A stretch of 14,260 bases of DNA from JAXHTH01 sp034211115. Lineage in GTDB: Bacteria > Planctomycetota > Phycisphaerae > Phycisphaerales > SM1A02. Below, one piece after another: positions 6,035 to 12,610 of this stretch. The position numbers and the translations under genes are program-made. The stretch lies in assembly GCA_034211115.1 (NCBI GenBank), contig JAXHTH010000120.1, positions 1-14,260 on the forward strand, in the 5' to 3' direction. The notes beneath the pieces were generated by a model. That model did not search any database. It was not told the origin of the DNA and saw nothing but the letters and a program-made list of their open reading frames with translations. How positions within the stretch are numbered: position 1 is the stretch's first letter; each line of letters begins with the position of its first letter.

Positions 6035-6447
6035 ACGAGCAAGACAGGACGCAGTTGAGCGACGCCATGCGCTGGGCGCTGGACTCGGCCGCGGATCCGT
6101 CGATGGCCTCGGCCGACTGGCTGGCAATGGACATCGATCCCTCCCGTCGATCCGCGGTGGCGCTGCTGACCGATGCCCACGTGTCGCTGTCGCAGTTGCG
6201 CAAGGCCAAGAGCGTGTACAAGACGATGCGGCTGGTGGGGGAGACGGCGGCGGATCGGCGTCTGGGGGCGCGTCTGTACACGGCGGCGATCGCCGCCGCC
6301 CTCGTCCGGCACGGCCGGCGGATCAGCCGGCAGTCCGATGCCGCCCTGCGAAGGGCCTTCCGATCGGTCATGGACGACGAGTCGGTGCCGCAGGACCTGC
6401 GCGAGATGGCGGACAAGGCCCTGTTCGTCCTCGATGAGATGCCCTGA
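6031..6447 (+). CDS. Small helical protein co-translated with the sigma factor
   Basis: This is a 138-aa soluble protein, not recognised. Its ATG overlaps the TGA of the sigma-factor gene (ATGA at 6031-6034), so translation is coupled and the start is secure. It is predicted all-helical, with no signal peptide and no membrane segment. Heptad-like stretches include LSQLRKAKSVYKTMRLVGE and a basic middle (RHGRRISRQSDAALRRAF); the ends are acidic. It lacks the zinc-binding HxxxCxxC of ZAS anti-sigma factors and any FecR-like membrane part. The tight coupling suggests a partner or regulator of the sigma factor; that is inference from context only. Confidence 0.75.
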   Translation: MNEQDRTQLSDAMRWALDSAADPSMASADWLAMDIDPSRRSAVALLTDAHVSLSQLRKAKSVYKTMRLVGETAADRRLGARLYTAAIAAALVRHGRRISRQSDAALRRAFRSVMDDESVPQDLREMADKALFVLDEMP

Positions 6448-6513
6448 CCTTTCCGGTCCCTCACCCGGGGCGGGCGACGGAGAGTTGAGGGCGCACGCAC
6501 GGAGATCGACGCC

Positions 6514-7077
6514 TTGTCCGAATCACCCTCATCACGCGCCGATGCCGATCACGAGGAAATCGAGCGGAAGTACCTGCTCAGCGCCCTTCCCGCTCTGCCC
6601 GAGGGGACCGAGATGCTTCGCATCGAGCAGGGCTACCTGCCCGACCCGGCCGACGAGGCGGGGGAGGGCGAAGGCCCGCGGCCGGAGGGACGCGTGCGCA
6701 GAATCATCGAACCCGACGGTTCCGTGCGGATGACGCACACGATCAAGACCGGGCGCGGGGTGAGGCGGACGGAGATCGAGCGGGCGATCACCGCCGAGGA
6801 ATTCGATCGTTATTGGCCCCTGACGGAGGGGCGGCGGGTGCGCAAGCGACGCTATCGGGCCCGCGACGCTCGGGCCGGGACGGCGCGGGTGTGGGAGATC
6901 GATGCCTTCGAGGATCGGGACCTGGTGCTGGCGGAGGTGGAGCTCTCCACGGCGGATGAGGCGATCGCGTTCCCGGCCTGGCTGGCCCCGCACGTGCGGC
7001 GAGAGGTGACGGAGGATGCGTCTTATCGGAACTACGCCCTGGCGGTGGGGGAGACGTCCGGCGGGGGGGCGGGGTGA
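6514..7077 (+). CDS. CYTH-domain protein (triphosphate tunnel metalloenzyme superfamily)
   Basis: This is a 187-aa cytoplasmic protein. The CYTH signature ExExK is present as E15-I-E17-R-K19 (EIERKYLL). It is followed by the alternating charged strands of a tunnel fold: RVRRI, SVRMTHTIKTGRG, RRTEIERAI, RVRKRRYR, VWEIDAFED, LVLAEVELS. Family members hydrolyse or use triphosphate substrates (inorganic triphosphate, thiamine triphosphate or ATP) with Mg or Mn; the substrate here cannot be told. The start is TTG at 6514, with GGAG 9 nt upstream. No in-frame ATG precedes the ExExK motif, so an ATG-only caller would lose the catalytic N-terminus. It lies 66 bp after the sigma/partner pair and may be read with them. 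An inverted repeat at 7108 follows. Confidence 0.85.
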   Translation: MSESPSSRADADHEEIERKYLLSALPALPEGTEMLRIEQGYLPDPADEAGEGEGPRPEGRVRRIIEPDGSVRMTHTIKTGRGVRRTEIERAITAEEFDRYWPLTEGRRVRKRRYRARDARAGTARVWEIDAFEDRDLVLAEVELSTADEAIAFPAWLAPHVRREVTEDASYRNYALAVGETSGGGAG

Positions 7078-7107
7078 CGGGGGCGGTGGGCGGCGGCCCG
7101 TCCCCAT

Positions 7108-7138
7108 CGCTAAGATTCGATTCGACAGACTCTTAGCG
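7108..7138. other. Inverted repeat CGCTAAGA / TCTTAGCG
   Basis: Perfect 8-bp arms (7108-7115 and 7131-7138) with a 15-nt spacer, 30 nt after the CYTH gene and about 65 nt upstream of the next promoter. It could be a weak terminator stem or an operator. A very GC-rich hairpin (CCGGCC/GGCCGG type, about 7145-7169) follows it. Confidence 0.35.
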
Positions 7139-7202
7139 ACACCGCCGGCCGGCCGCCCGGCCGGGCCGGACCCGTTTTCGGGAGCGACTTAACCCTTTTT
7201 TG

Positions 7203-7231
7203 TTGACTCGGCGCGGAACGTCGGTTCTACT
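7203..7231 (+). promoter_or_regulatory. Sigma-70-like promoter of the 7452 gene
   Basis: TTGACT (7203-7208), a 17-bp spacer and TCTACT (7226-7231), preceded by a run of Ts that could act as an UP element. The predicted start near 7238 leaves a leader of about 214 nt before the start codon at 7452. That leader has no supported gene. It holds at least one perfect hairpin (CCCGCGA-TCG-TCGCGGG, 7321-7337). Confidence 0.6.
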
Positions 7232-7451
7232 GGAGGCAGTAGCGAAGTGCCCAACCGGCCCAGGAGGAGGGGCGGCGGCGCGCGTGAGCTGCGCCGTGTG
7301 GGTGTGCGCGGAGGCGGAGGCCCGCGATCGTCGCGGGTGGGAGATCCCTTCCACGCCGAAGACCACTTTCCTCGTCCTCTGGTGGACGTGTTGACGGTGC
7401 GTGTGCATTTCCCGTGTGCTTTCAGGGTTGATTGAAAAAGGAGTTATCAGG

Positions 7452-9284
7452 ATGAAACGATCGACACTTTTCTTGTTCGCCGGGGCTGTTGCCTGTGCGA
7501 TGTCCACGGTGACACTCGCCGGCGACTGGTTCGACGACTTCGAGGCGTATGACTGCGATGCAGACATCTGCGCCGCGGACGGCGTCGGCGGCTGGGTCTT
7601 CTGGGACGGCTCCGACAGCTCGCCGACCGCGAAGGTCTCCTGCGCCACCGACGGCTACCCGGTCTTCGAGGGTCAGAAGTCGCTGCGCGGTCTCGGCGGC
7701 GCCAACGCCGACGACATCGTCCACACCTACTCGTTCATCAACACGGGCTACTGGGCCTACACCGCCTGGCAGTACATCCCCTCGACGGTGGTCGACGGGC
7801 AGGCGCACTACTTCATTCTGCTCAACCAGTGGGAGCCCAACGGCGGCGGTGCGACCAACTGGTCGACGCAGCTCGAGTGCAACCCGACCCGTGGCGTGAT
7901 CGAGAGTGAGTTCGAGGATGTGACCCTTCCCCTCGTCACCGACCAGTGGGTCGAGGTCAAGGTGCTCATCAACCTCTTCGAGTCCGGCCTCGGCAGCGAC
8001 ATGCAGTCGATCTTCTACAACGGCAGCCTGCTGAGCCGCAAGAGCTGGACGGAAGGCGTCAGCGGCGGCGGCACCCTGAGCATCCAGGCCGTCGACCTCT
8101 GGTTCAACGACGTCACCCTGGACTTCGTCTACTACGACGACATGTCCCTGGTGCAGCTCCCCGAGACCGGTGCGTGCTGCTTCGACGACGGAACCTGCGA
8201 CGATGATCAGTTGGCCGACGACTGCGCGACCGCCGGCGGCCGCTTCCAGGGCATCGGCTCGATCTGCTCGGGCATCGACTGCCCCGTGTATGGCGACTGC
8301 GGCTGGGAGCTGACCGGTCCGACCACCTTCTTCTGGACCACGGTCGGCCAGGGCGACACCTGCGACTTCGTCGGCAACTCCGAGGATGAGCAGTTCACGG
8401 TCGAGATCCCGTTCACCGGCGAGTGGAGCTTCTCGCTGTGCGGCGGCGCCGACTGGGACACCGTCCTCGCCTTCGATCCCGACGAGTGCTGCGGTTTCGC
8501 CGAGTTCGACGACAACGGATGCCCCTCCGGCTTCCAGTCTCTGCTCAACTTCCCCGAACTCGCGGCCGGCACTTACTACCTCAACCTCGAGGACGTGAGC
8601 GGCCAGGGTGGCGGGGACTACACCCTCACCGTTGACACCCCCTGCATCCTCGAGTGCCCGGACGGCGGCGTGGCCGAGCAGGAGGCCTGCGGTGACGACA
8701 CCAACGGCGGCTGCAACATGGACACCCCCGCCTTTGAGGACATCTTCCTCGACACGCCCATCTGCGGTAAGGCCTACTACGACGGCCCGGGCGGGACCCG
8801 TGACACCGACTGGTACGAGTATCAGGCCGGTGGTGCCGAGGATCTGGTCTTCAGCGGCACTGCCGAGTTCCTCTGCGTCATTGGTCTCATCCAGTACAAC
8901 GAGGGCTTCGAAGGCTCCGGAGACTGCGCTGACATCAGCGGCTACATCAGCCCGTTCACGCAGACCCCCGAGTGCCAGGAGGGCCAGGTCGAGGTGAGCC
9001 TGCCCGTCGCCGGCACCTACTGGTTCTTCGTCGCTCCCGACTTCGGCAACGACGTCATCCAGTGCGGTGACGAGGACGCCCTGGAGAATGACTACGTGGT
9101 CATGCTCAGCGCGGCCGGCGATGACTGCCCGTGGGACTTCGATGGCAACGACGTCGTCAATACCGCCGACCTGCTGTTCCTGCTCGGCGCCTGGGGTACC
9201 CCGGACGGCGACGTGAACGACGACGGTACGACCAACACCGCCGACCTGCTCGACCTGCTGGGCAACTGGGGCAACTGCCCGTAA
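7452..9284 (+). CDS. Large secreted Cys-rich multidomain protein with C-terminal dockerin module
   Basis: This is a 610-aa exported protein. The ATG at 7452 is chosen over upstream in-frame ATGs because AAGGAG lies 8 nt before it and a signal peptide begins there (cleavage near TLA-GDW, 23). Residues about 25-240 form a lectin/laminin-G-like sheet domain (WAYTAWQYIPS..., QWVEVKVLINL, FVYYDDMSLV). Next comes a short Cys cluster, GACCFDDGTC...CATAGGRF...CSGIDCP (about 246-280), a motif I know from other planctomycete surface proteins. Two domains of pre-peptidase C-terminal (PPC) style follow (about 281-400 and 410-553; SLCGGADWDTVLAF..., GTYYLNLEDVSG; DTDWYEYQAGG, AGTYWFFVAPDFG). The end (about 557-610) is the shared EF-hand pair; its first loop (DFDGNDVVNTADLL) has lost one acidic position. 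The likely role is surface or extracellular binding; no catalytic site is seen. Confidence 0.88.
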   Translation: MKRSTLFLFAGAVACAMSTVTLAGDWFDDFEAYDCDADICAADGVGGWVFWDGSDSSPTAKVSCATDGYPVFEGQKSLRGLGGANADDIVHTYSFINTGYWAYTAWQYIPSTVVDGQAHYFILLNQWEPNGGGATNWSTQLECNPTRGVIESEFEDVTLPLVTDQWVEVKVLINLFESGLGSDMQSIFYNGSLLSRKSWTEGVSGGGTLSIQAVDLWFNDVTLDFVYYDDMSLVQLPETGACCFDDGTCDDDQLADDCATAGGRFQGIGSICSGIDCPVYGDCGWELTGPTTFFWTTVGQGDTCDFVGNSEDEQFTVEIPFTGEWSFSLCGGADWDTVLAFDPDECCGFAEFDDNGCPSGFQSLLNFPELAAGTYYLNLEDVSGQGGGDYTLTVDTPCILECPDGGVAEQEACGDDTNGGCNMDTPAFEDIFLDTPICGKAYYDGPGGTRDTDWYEYQAGGAEDLVFSGTAEFLCVIGLIQYNEGFEGSGDCADISGYISPFTQTPECQEGQVEVSLPVAGTYWFFVAPDFGNDVIQCGDEDALENDYVVMLSAAGDDCPWDFDGNDVVNTADLLFLLGAWGTPDGDVNDDGTTNTADLLDLLGNWGNCP

Positions 9285-9322
9285 CCCGGCTAGGCCGAAC
9301 ACCTCGCCTTGTTCACAATCTC

Positions 9323-9358
9323 GCGAGCACCATCCCCGATGGTGCTCGCTTTCTTTTT
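9323..9358 (+). terminator. Intrinsic terminator of the Cys-rich dockerin gene
   Basis: A perfect 12-bp stem GCGAGCACCATC / GATGGTGCTCGC with a CCC loop, followed by TTTCTTTTT. It lies 38 nt after the stop codon. Confidence 0.92.
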
Positions 9359-9402
9359 GCCCCCGCCGCCGCGGCCGGTTGACGGCCCGGGGCGGGAAGC
9401 GG

Positions 9403-9430
9403 TTGAAGCGGCGGAGCCGGCCGCTACACT
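9403..9430 (+). promoter_or_regulatory. Promoter of the atpC gene
   Basis: TTGAAG (9403-9408), a 16-bp spacer and TACACT (9425-9430). It sits between the terminator at 9323 and the atpC start, with about 60 nt of leader. It shows that atpC starts a new transcription unit here. Confidence 0.5.
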
Positions 9431-9496
9431 GCCGCGGGTGCGAAGCGCTCGGCGCCGCTCGCCTTCCGTTCTCAGCGGTCTTTCAGCAGGACTCCC

Positions 9497-9916
9497 GTGG
9501 CCAGCCCGTTTCACTGCAGCGTTGTCACGCCCTCCGAAGCCGTCTTCGACGCGGAGGTGCGGTACGTCTCCTTCCCCGCCTGGGACGGGCAGTTGGGGGT
9601 GATGGACGGCCGGTCGCCGCTCCTGACGCGCCTGGGCATCGGCCCCATGCGGATCGAGCCGGCCGAGGGGGTGTCGAAGTGGTTCTTCGTGGACGGCGGC
9701 TTCGCCCAGATGCACGAGGGGACGCTGACGATTCTCACCGAGCACGCCGCGGCGGGGGAGGATCTCTCCGCGGCGGAGGCGGAGGCGGCGCTGGCCGACG
9801 CCAACGCCCGCGCCGTCGCCGGCGGCGAGGATCGGGAGCGGGTGGAGGCCGATCAGCAGCGGGCCCGGGCCCGCCTCGCCCTCGCCGCCGGGGGCGGGCG
9901 CGAGGGCGGATCGTGA
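9497..9916 (+). CDS. atpC: ATP synthase F1 subunit epsilon
   Basis: This is a 139-aa protein, the usual length for the epsilon subunit of the F1Fo ATP synthase, which sits on the rotating central stalk with gamma and can inhibit ATP hydrolysis. The N-terminal beta-sandwich is clear: FHCSVVTPSEAVFDAEVRYVSFPAWDGQLGVMDGRSPLLTRLGIG, then FFVDGGFAQMHEGTLTILTEHA. The C-terminal helical hairpin follows (LSAAEAEAALADANARA..., QQRARARLALA). The start is GTG at 9497, with AGG about 6 nt upstream; no ATG fits the conserved N-terminus. Unusually, it is not preceded by atpD. The upstream neighbour is a terminated surface-protein gene, and scpB follows 57 nt later. Confidence 0.92.
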   Translation: MASPFHCSVVTPSEAVFDAEVRYVSFPAWDGQLGVMDGRSPLLTRLGIGPMRIEPAEGVSKWFFVDGGFAQMHEGTLTILTEHAAAGEDLSAAEAEAALADANARAVAGGEDRERVEADQQRARARLALAAGGGREGGS

Positions 9917-9973
9917 TTTCTTCGCCACCCCTCACCGCCCGCCGGGACCGCCGGTGGTACGCTTGACCGCATC

Positions 9974-10789
9974 ATGACCGCGACCGATGAGCACGAGAAC
10001 CCGACGCCGGGCGCCGCCGGCGATGCCGACGCGTCGCAGGAGGAGACCATCGACGAGCAGGTGCCGCGCGCCGGCGCCGAGCTGATGCCCGACGAGCCGC
10101 TTGCCGTTCGCCTGGAGGCGCTGCTCATCAGCAGCGATCGCCCGCTCACCGAGGCCCGGCTGGGCGCGCTGCTGGGACTGAGCGGCAGCGGCGTGGCCCG
10201 CCGCGTGCGGGAGGCGCTGGAGGAACTGAACGGGCACTACGAGCAGGCCGGCCGTGCCTTCCGGGTCGAGGCCGTCGCCGGCGGCTGGCAGATCCTCACC
10301 CACGCCCGCTTCGGCCCGCTCCTGGCGCGGCTGCACCAGGATCGCCAGCAGTCGCGGCTCTCGCAGGCGGCTCTGGAGACGCTGGCCATCGTCGCCTATC
10401 GCCAGCCGATCATCCGGGCGGAGATCGAGGCGATCCGCGGGGTCTCGTGCGGGGAGGTGCTCCGCGGGCTGCTGGAGCGCCGCCTCATCAAGATCGTCGG
10501 ACGGGCCGAGGAGCTGGGCCGGCCGATGCTCTACGGCACGACCCGCCGGTTCCTGAAGGTCTTCGGCCTCGCCGGTCTCGATGATCTGCCGGAAATCGAG
10601 GGGATCGGCGGCGAAGCGCAGCCAGCGACGGCCGAGTCGGGCAAAGACGATGATCAATCGCCCGCGCCCGAGGACGTGCAGGATGAAGGGCGGGAGACGC
10701 CCGGGACCGAAGACCGGCCGGGCGATGAATCGGACGAGTCGTCGACGACCCCCGGGCCCGGGTCGCGCGGCAGTGAGGCCTCCTCCTGA
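9974..10789 (+). CDS. scpB: Segregation and condensation protein B
   Basis: This is a 271-aa protein. ScpB is the winged-helix subunit that, with ScpA, bridges the SMC dimer in chromosome condensation and segregation. The core spans about residues 40-205: LAVRLEALLISSDRPLTEARLGALLG, FRVEAVAGGWQILTHARFGPLLARL, LSQAALETLAIVAYRQPIIRAEIEAIRGV, LLERRLIKIVGRAEELGRPMLYGTTRRFLKVFGL. All are classic ScpB blocks. The protein is longer than the usual 180-200 aa because of an acidic N-terminal segment (about 1-38) and an acidic Ser/Pro-rich tail (about 212-271). The ATG at 9974 has no clear ribosome site, but TACGCT at 9958-9963 could be a -10 giving a nearly leaderless mRNA. ScpA is not in the window. 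Confidence 0.93.
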   Translation: MTATDEHENPTPGAAGDADASQEETIDEQVPRAGAELMPDEPLAVRLEALLISSDRPLTEARLGALLGLSGSGVARRVREALEELNGHYEQAGRAFRVEAVAGGWQILTHARFGPLLARLHQDRQQSRLSQAALETLAIVAYRQPIIRAEIEAIRGVSCGEVLRGLLERRLIKIVGRAEELGRPMLYGTTRRFLKVFGLAGLDDLPEIEGIGGEAQPATAESGKDDDQSPAPEDVQDEGRETPGTEDRPGDESDESSTTPGPGSRGSEASS

Positions 10790-10908
10790 GCGCCGCGGGG
10801 CGGCCGCGGGTTCGCCGACCGCACTTCCGCCCGGCGCGCCGGGGCCGGGCGGTAGAATGACCCGATCTGTCCCGCGGTCCTCTTCGAACGGAAAGGAGTC
10901 GGCGCGCG

Positions 10909-11370
10909 ATGGTCAAGAGAGCGCTTTCGGCCGTGTTTCTGGCGGCATGTGTCTGTGTTCTGAGCGGGTGCGGCTCGCCGTACACGCTCCGCGGCAAGGC
11001 GATCGACGGCGGATACGGCTCGATCGCCTTCGTCGAGGCCGATGACGCCCAGCTCGGCGAGCCGGGCGTGGCCGGGGCGCGCATCGCCGTCTATCGCGAT
11101 GGCGACCGCCCCAACCAGGCGCTCTTCGCGACCGGCCGCACGGACGGCCGGGGCGGGATCAGCATTCCGCTGGAGGGGTTCGGCGTGGGCTGGATGGAAG
11201 AGCAATGGCTCATCGAGGTGACCAGGCAGGGCTACGAGACCGTGCGCTCGGTCGTGACCCTGCCCTCGGCGAAGCGCGACCTGCGCCTGCTCATCACCCT
11301 CACCCCCGGCCTGTCCACCCCGGGGGAGAAGGGCGAGGATCTGTGGGAGGAATACAAGCGATACCGCTGA
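10909..11370 (+). CDS. Small lipoprotein with carboxypeptidase-regulatory-like fold
   Basis: This is a 153-aa predicted lipoprotein. The signal peptide ends in the lipobox LSGC (18-21), so Cys21 would be lipidated and the protein anchored to a membrane outside the cytoplasm. Residues about 27-131 have the pattern of a transthyretin-like or carboxypeptidase-regulatory-like sheet domain (GVAGARIAVYRDG, ATGRTDGRGGISIPL, IEVTRQGYETVRSVVTL, RLLITLTPG). A charged tail follows. AAAGGAG lies about 10 nt before the ATG, and a -10-like TAGAAT at 10853-10858 may drive it; no good -35 is seen. It is 31 bp ahead of the DUF58 gene, so the three genes to the window end are probably one operon. The function is unknown. 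Confidence 0.82.
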   Translation: MVKRALSAVFLAACVCVLSGCGSPYTLRGKAIDGGYGSIAFVEADDAQLGEPGVAGARIAVYRDGDRPNQALFATGRTDGRGGISIPLEGFGVGWMEEQWLIEVTRQGYETVRSVVTLPSAKRDLRLLITLTPGLSTPGEKGEDLWEEYKRYR

Positions 11371-11401
11371 TCCAGCGCGGCGGCGCGTCCGGGAGAATGC
11401 C

Positions 11402-12610
11402 ATGAGGAGACGCTATCACCTCGGTCTGCCGTTCTGGGTGTACTGCGGCCTGACGCTGCTGGTGGCCCTGGCGGCGATGAACCGCAACGACAACCTGCTC
11501 TACTGGGTGTTCGGGGTGATGGCCTCGTCGCTGCTCGTGTCGGGCCTGGTGTCGGGTCTGATGATGACCGGGCTCAGCGTGCGACGGGTCAGCCCGCCCC
11601 ACGGCATGGTGGGCGAGGCGCTGACGATCCGCTACGCGGTGCGGAATCGCAACCGGCTGTTCCCGGTCTTCAACATTCACCTGGAGGAGCGGCCCGTCTC
11701 CGATCGCCGCGGCTGGCAGCAGCTCATGTCGCGGGCGGCGGCGTGGGTGATGCACATCGGGCCGCGGGAGGAGGTGCACGGCGAGGCGCTGTTCTGGCCC
11801 CGTCGCCGCGGCGAGGCGCGCTTCCACCAGCTTCGCATCTGGACCTCCTTCCCCTTCGGCATCATCCGCAAGTCGCTCATCCTCTCCTGCGAGCATCACA
11901 CGCTGGTGTATCCGCGGCTGTACGCGCTGCGCCCGCGTGTGCTGGAGGCGATCGCGCCGGCCGCGGCGATCGGCGCGAAGGTTTCCCATCACGCCGGGGC
12001 CGGCGATGATTACTTCGGCCTGCGCGAGTTCCGCCCGGGCGACAGCATGCGGCACATCGCCTGGAAGCGGCTGGCCAACCGGGAAGAGCTGGTGACGATC
12101 GAGCGGACGCGTCCCACGCCGCCCAAGATGCGCCTGGTGCTGAATCTCTCCTCCCCGCCGGCCACGGACGGCGAGGGCGAGGCGTCCGACACGGGGCGGC
12201 AGTTGGAGGAGGAGGCGATCAGCCTCGCCGCCTCCATCATCCATGCCGCGGACCTGACCGGCTGCGAGGTCGGCCTCACCATCCTCGGGCTCAATCGCGA
12301 TCCCATCCCCGTGCGCCGCAGCCACTGGCATCGCAATCGGCTCATGGCCGCCCTCGCCGAGATCGATCTGGGCGCGACGCGGTCGGCGGAGGAGGATCGC
12401 GGTCCGGCCGACGTCGATCGCGTGGGGCTCATCGTCGTGCACCCGGATCGGGTGGATCCGACGGTGGTGACCGGCGAGGCGTGGCATTTCACCTCGCGCC
12501 AGATGCATCACCTCGTCGACGAGCCGATCGGTTGGGGCGAGGCGCCTTCTCCCGAGCCGGTCGGCGAAGGGGCCACGGCGCGGGCGGCGGGGGAGGAGGT
12601 CGCGGCATGA
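11402..12610 (+). CDS. DUF58 domain membrane protein
   Basis: This is a 402-aa protein. Two membrane helices occupy about 9-27 and 33-56. A beta-sandwich region follows, and then the DUF58 signature around residues 202-236 (DDYFGLREFRPGDSMRHIAWKRLANREELVTIER), which precedes a von-Willebrand-A-like half (MRLVLNLSS..., LAASIIHAADLTGCEVGLTIL). DUF58 proteins typically occur with a MoxR-type AAA ATPase and a transglutaminase-like membrane protein in envelope-related loci, but their biochemical role is poorly known. Here the downstream partner overlaps by ATGA (12607-12610), which implies coupled translation. No MoxR gene is visible. The start is supported by GGGAG about 6 nt upstream. Confidence 0.9.
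   Translation: MRRRYHLGLPFWVYCGLTLLVALAAMNRNDNLLYWVFGVMASSLLVSGLVSGLMMTGLSVRRVSPPHGMVGEALTIRYAVRNRNRLFPVFNIHLEERPVSDRRGWQQLMSRAAAWVMHIGPREEVHGEALFWPRRRGEARFHQLRIWTSFPFGIIRKSLILSCEHHTLVYPRLYALRPRVLEAIAPAAAIGAKVSHHAGAGDDYFGLREFRPGDSMRHIAWKRLANREELVTIERTRPTPPKMRLVLNLSSPPATDGEGEASDTGRQLEEEAISLAASIIHAADLTGCEVGLTILGLNRDPIPVRRSHWHRNRLMAALAEIDLGATRSAEEDRGPADVDRVGLIVVHPDRVDPTVVTGEAWHFTSRQMHHLVDEPIGWGEAPSPEPVGEGATARAAGEEVAA

Noticed and set aside
7200..7435. Small leader peptides in the 7232-7451 leader
   Set aside because: Short frames exist but none has a convincing ribosome site or composition; they are expected by chance at this GC content.
7422..9302. A 626-codon open frame antisense to the Cys-rich protein
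   Set aside because: It coincides almost exactly with the real gene, runs through the terminator-proximal region and has no recognisable domain or ribosome site.
11300..12511. A 403-codon minus-strand frame opposite DUF58
   Set aside because: The DUF58 signature on the plus strand is clear; the opposite frame is His/Arg/Pro-rich without motifs.
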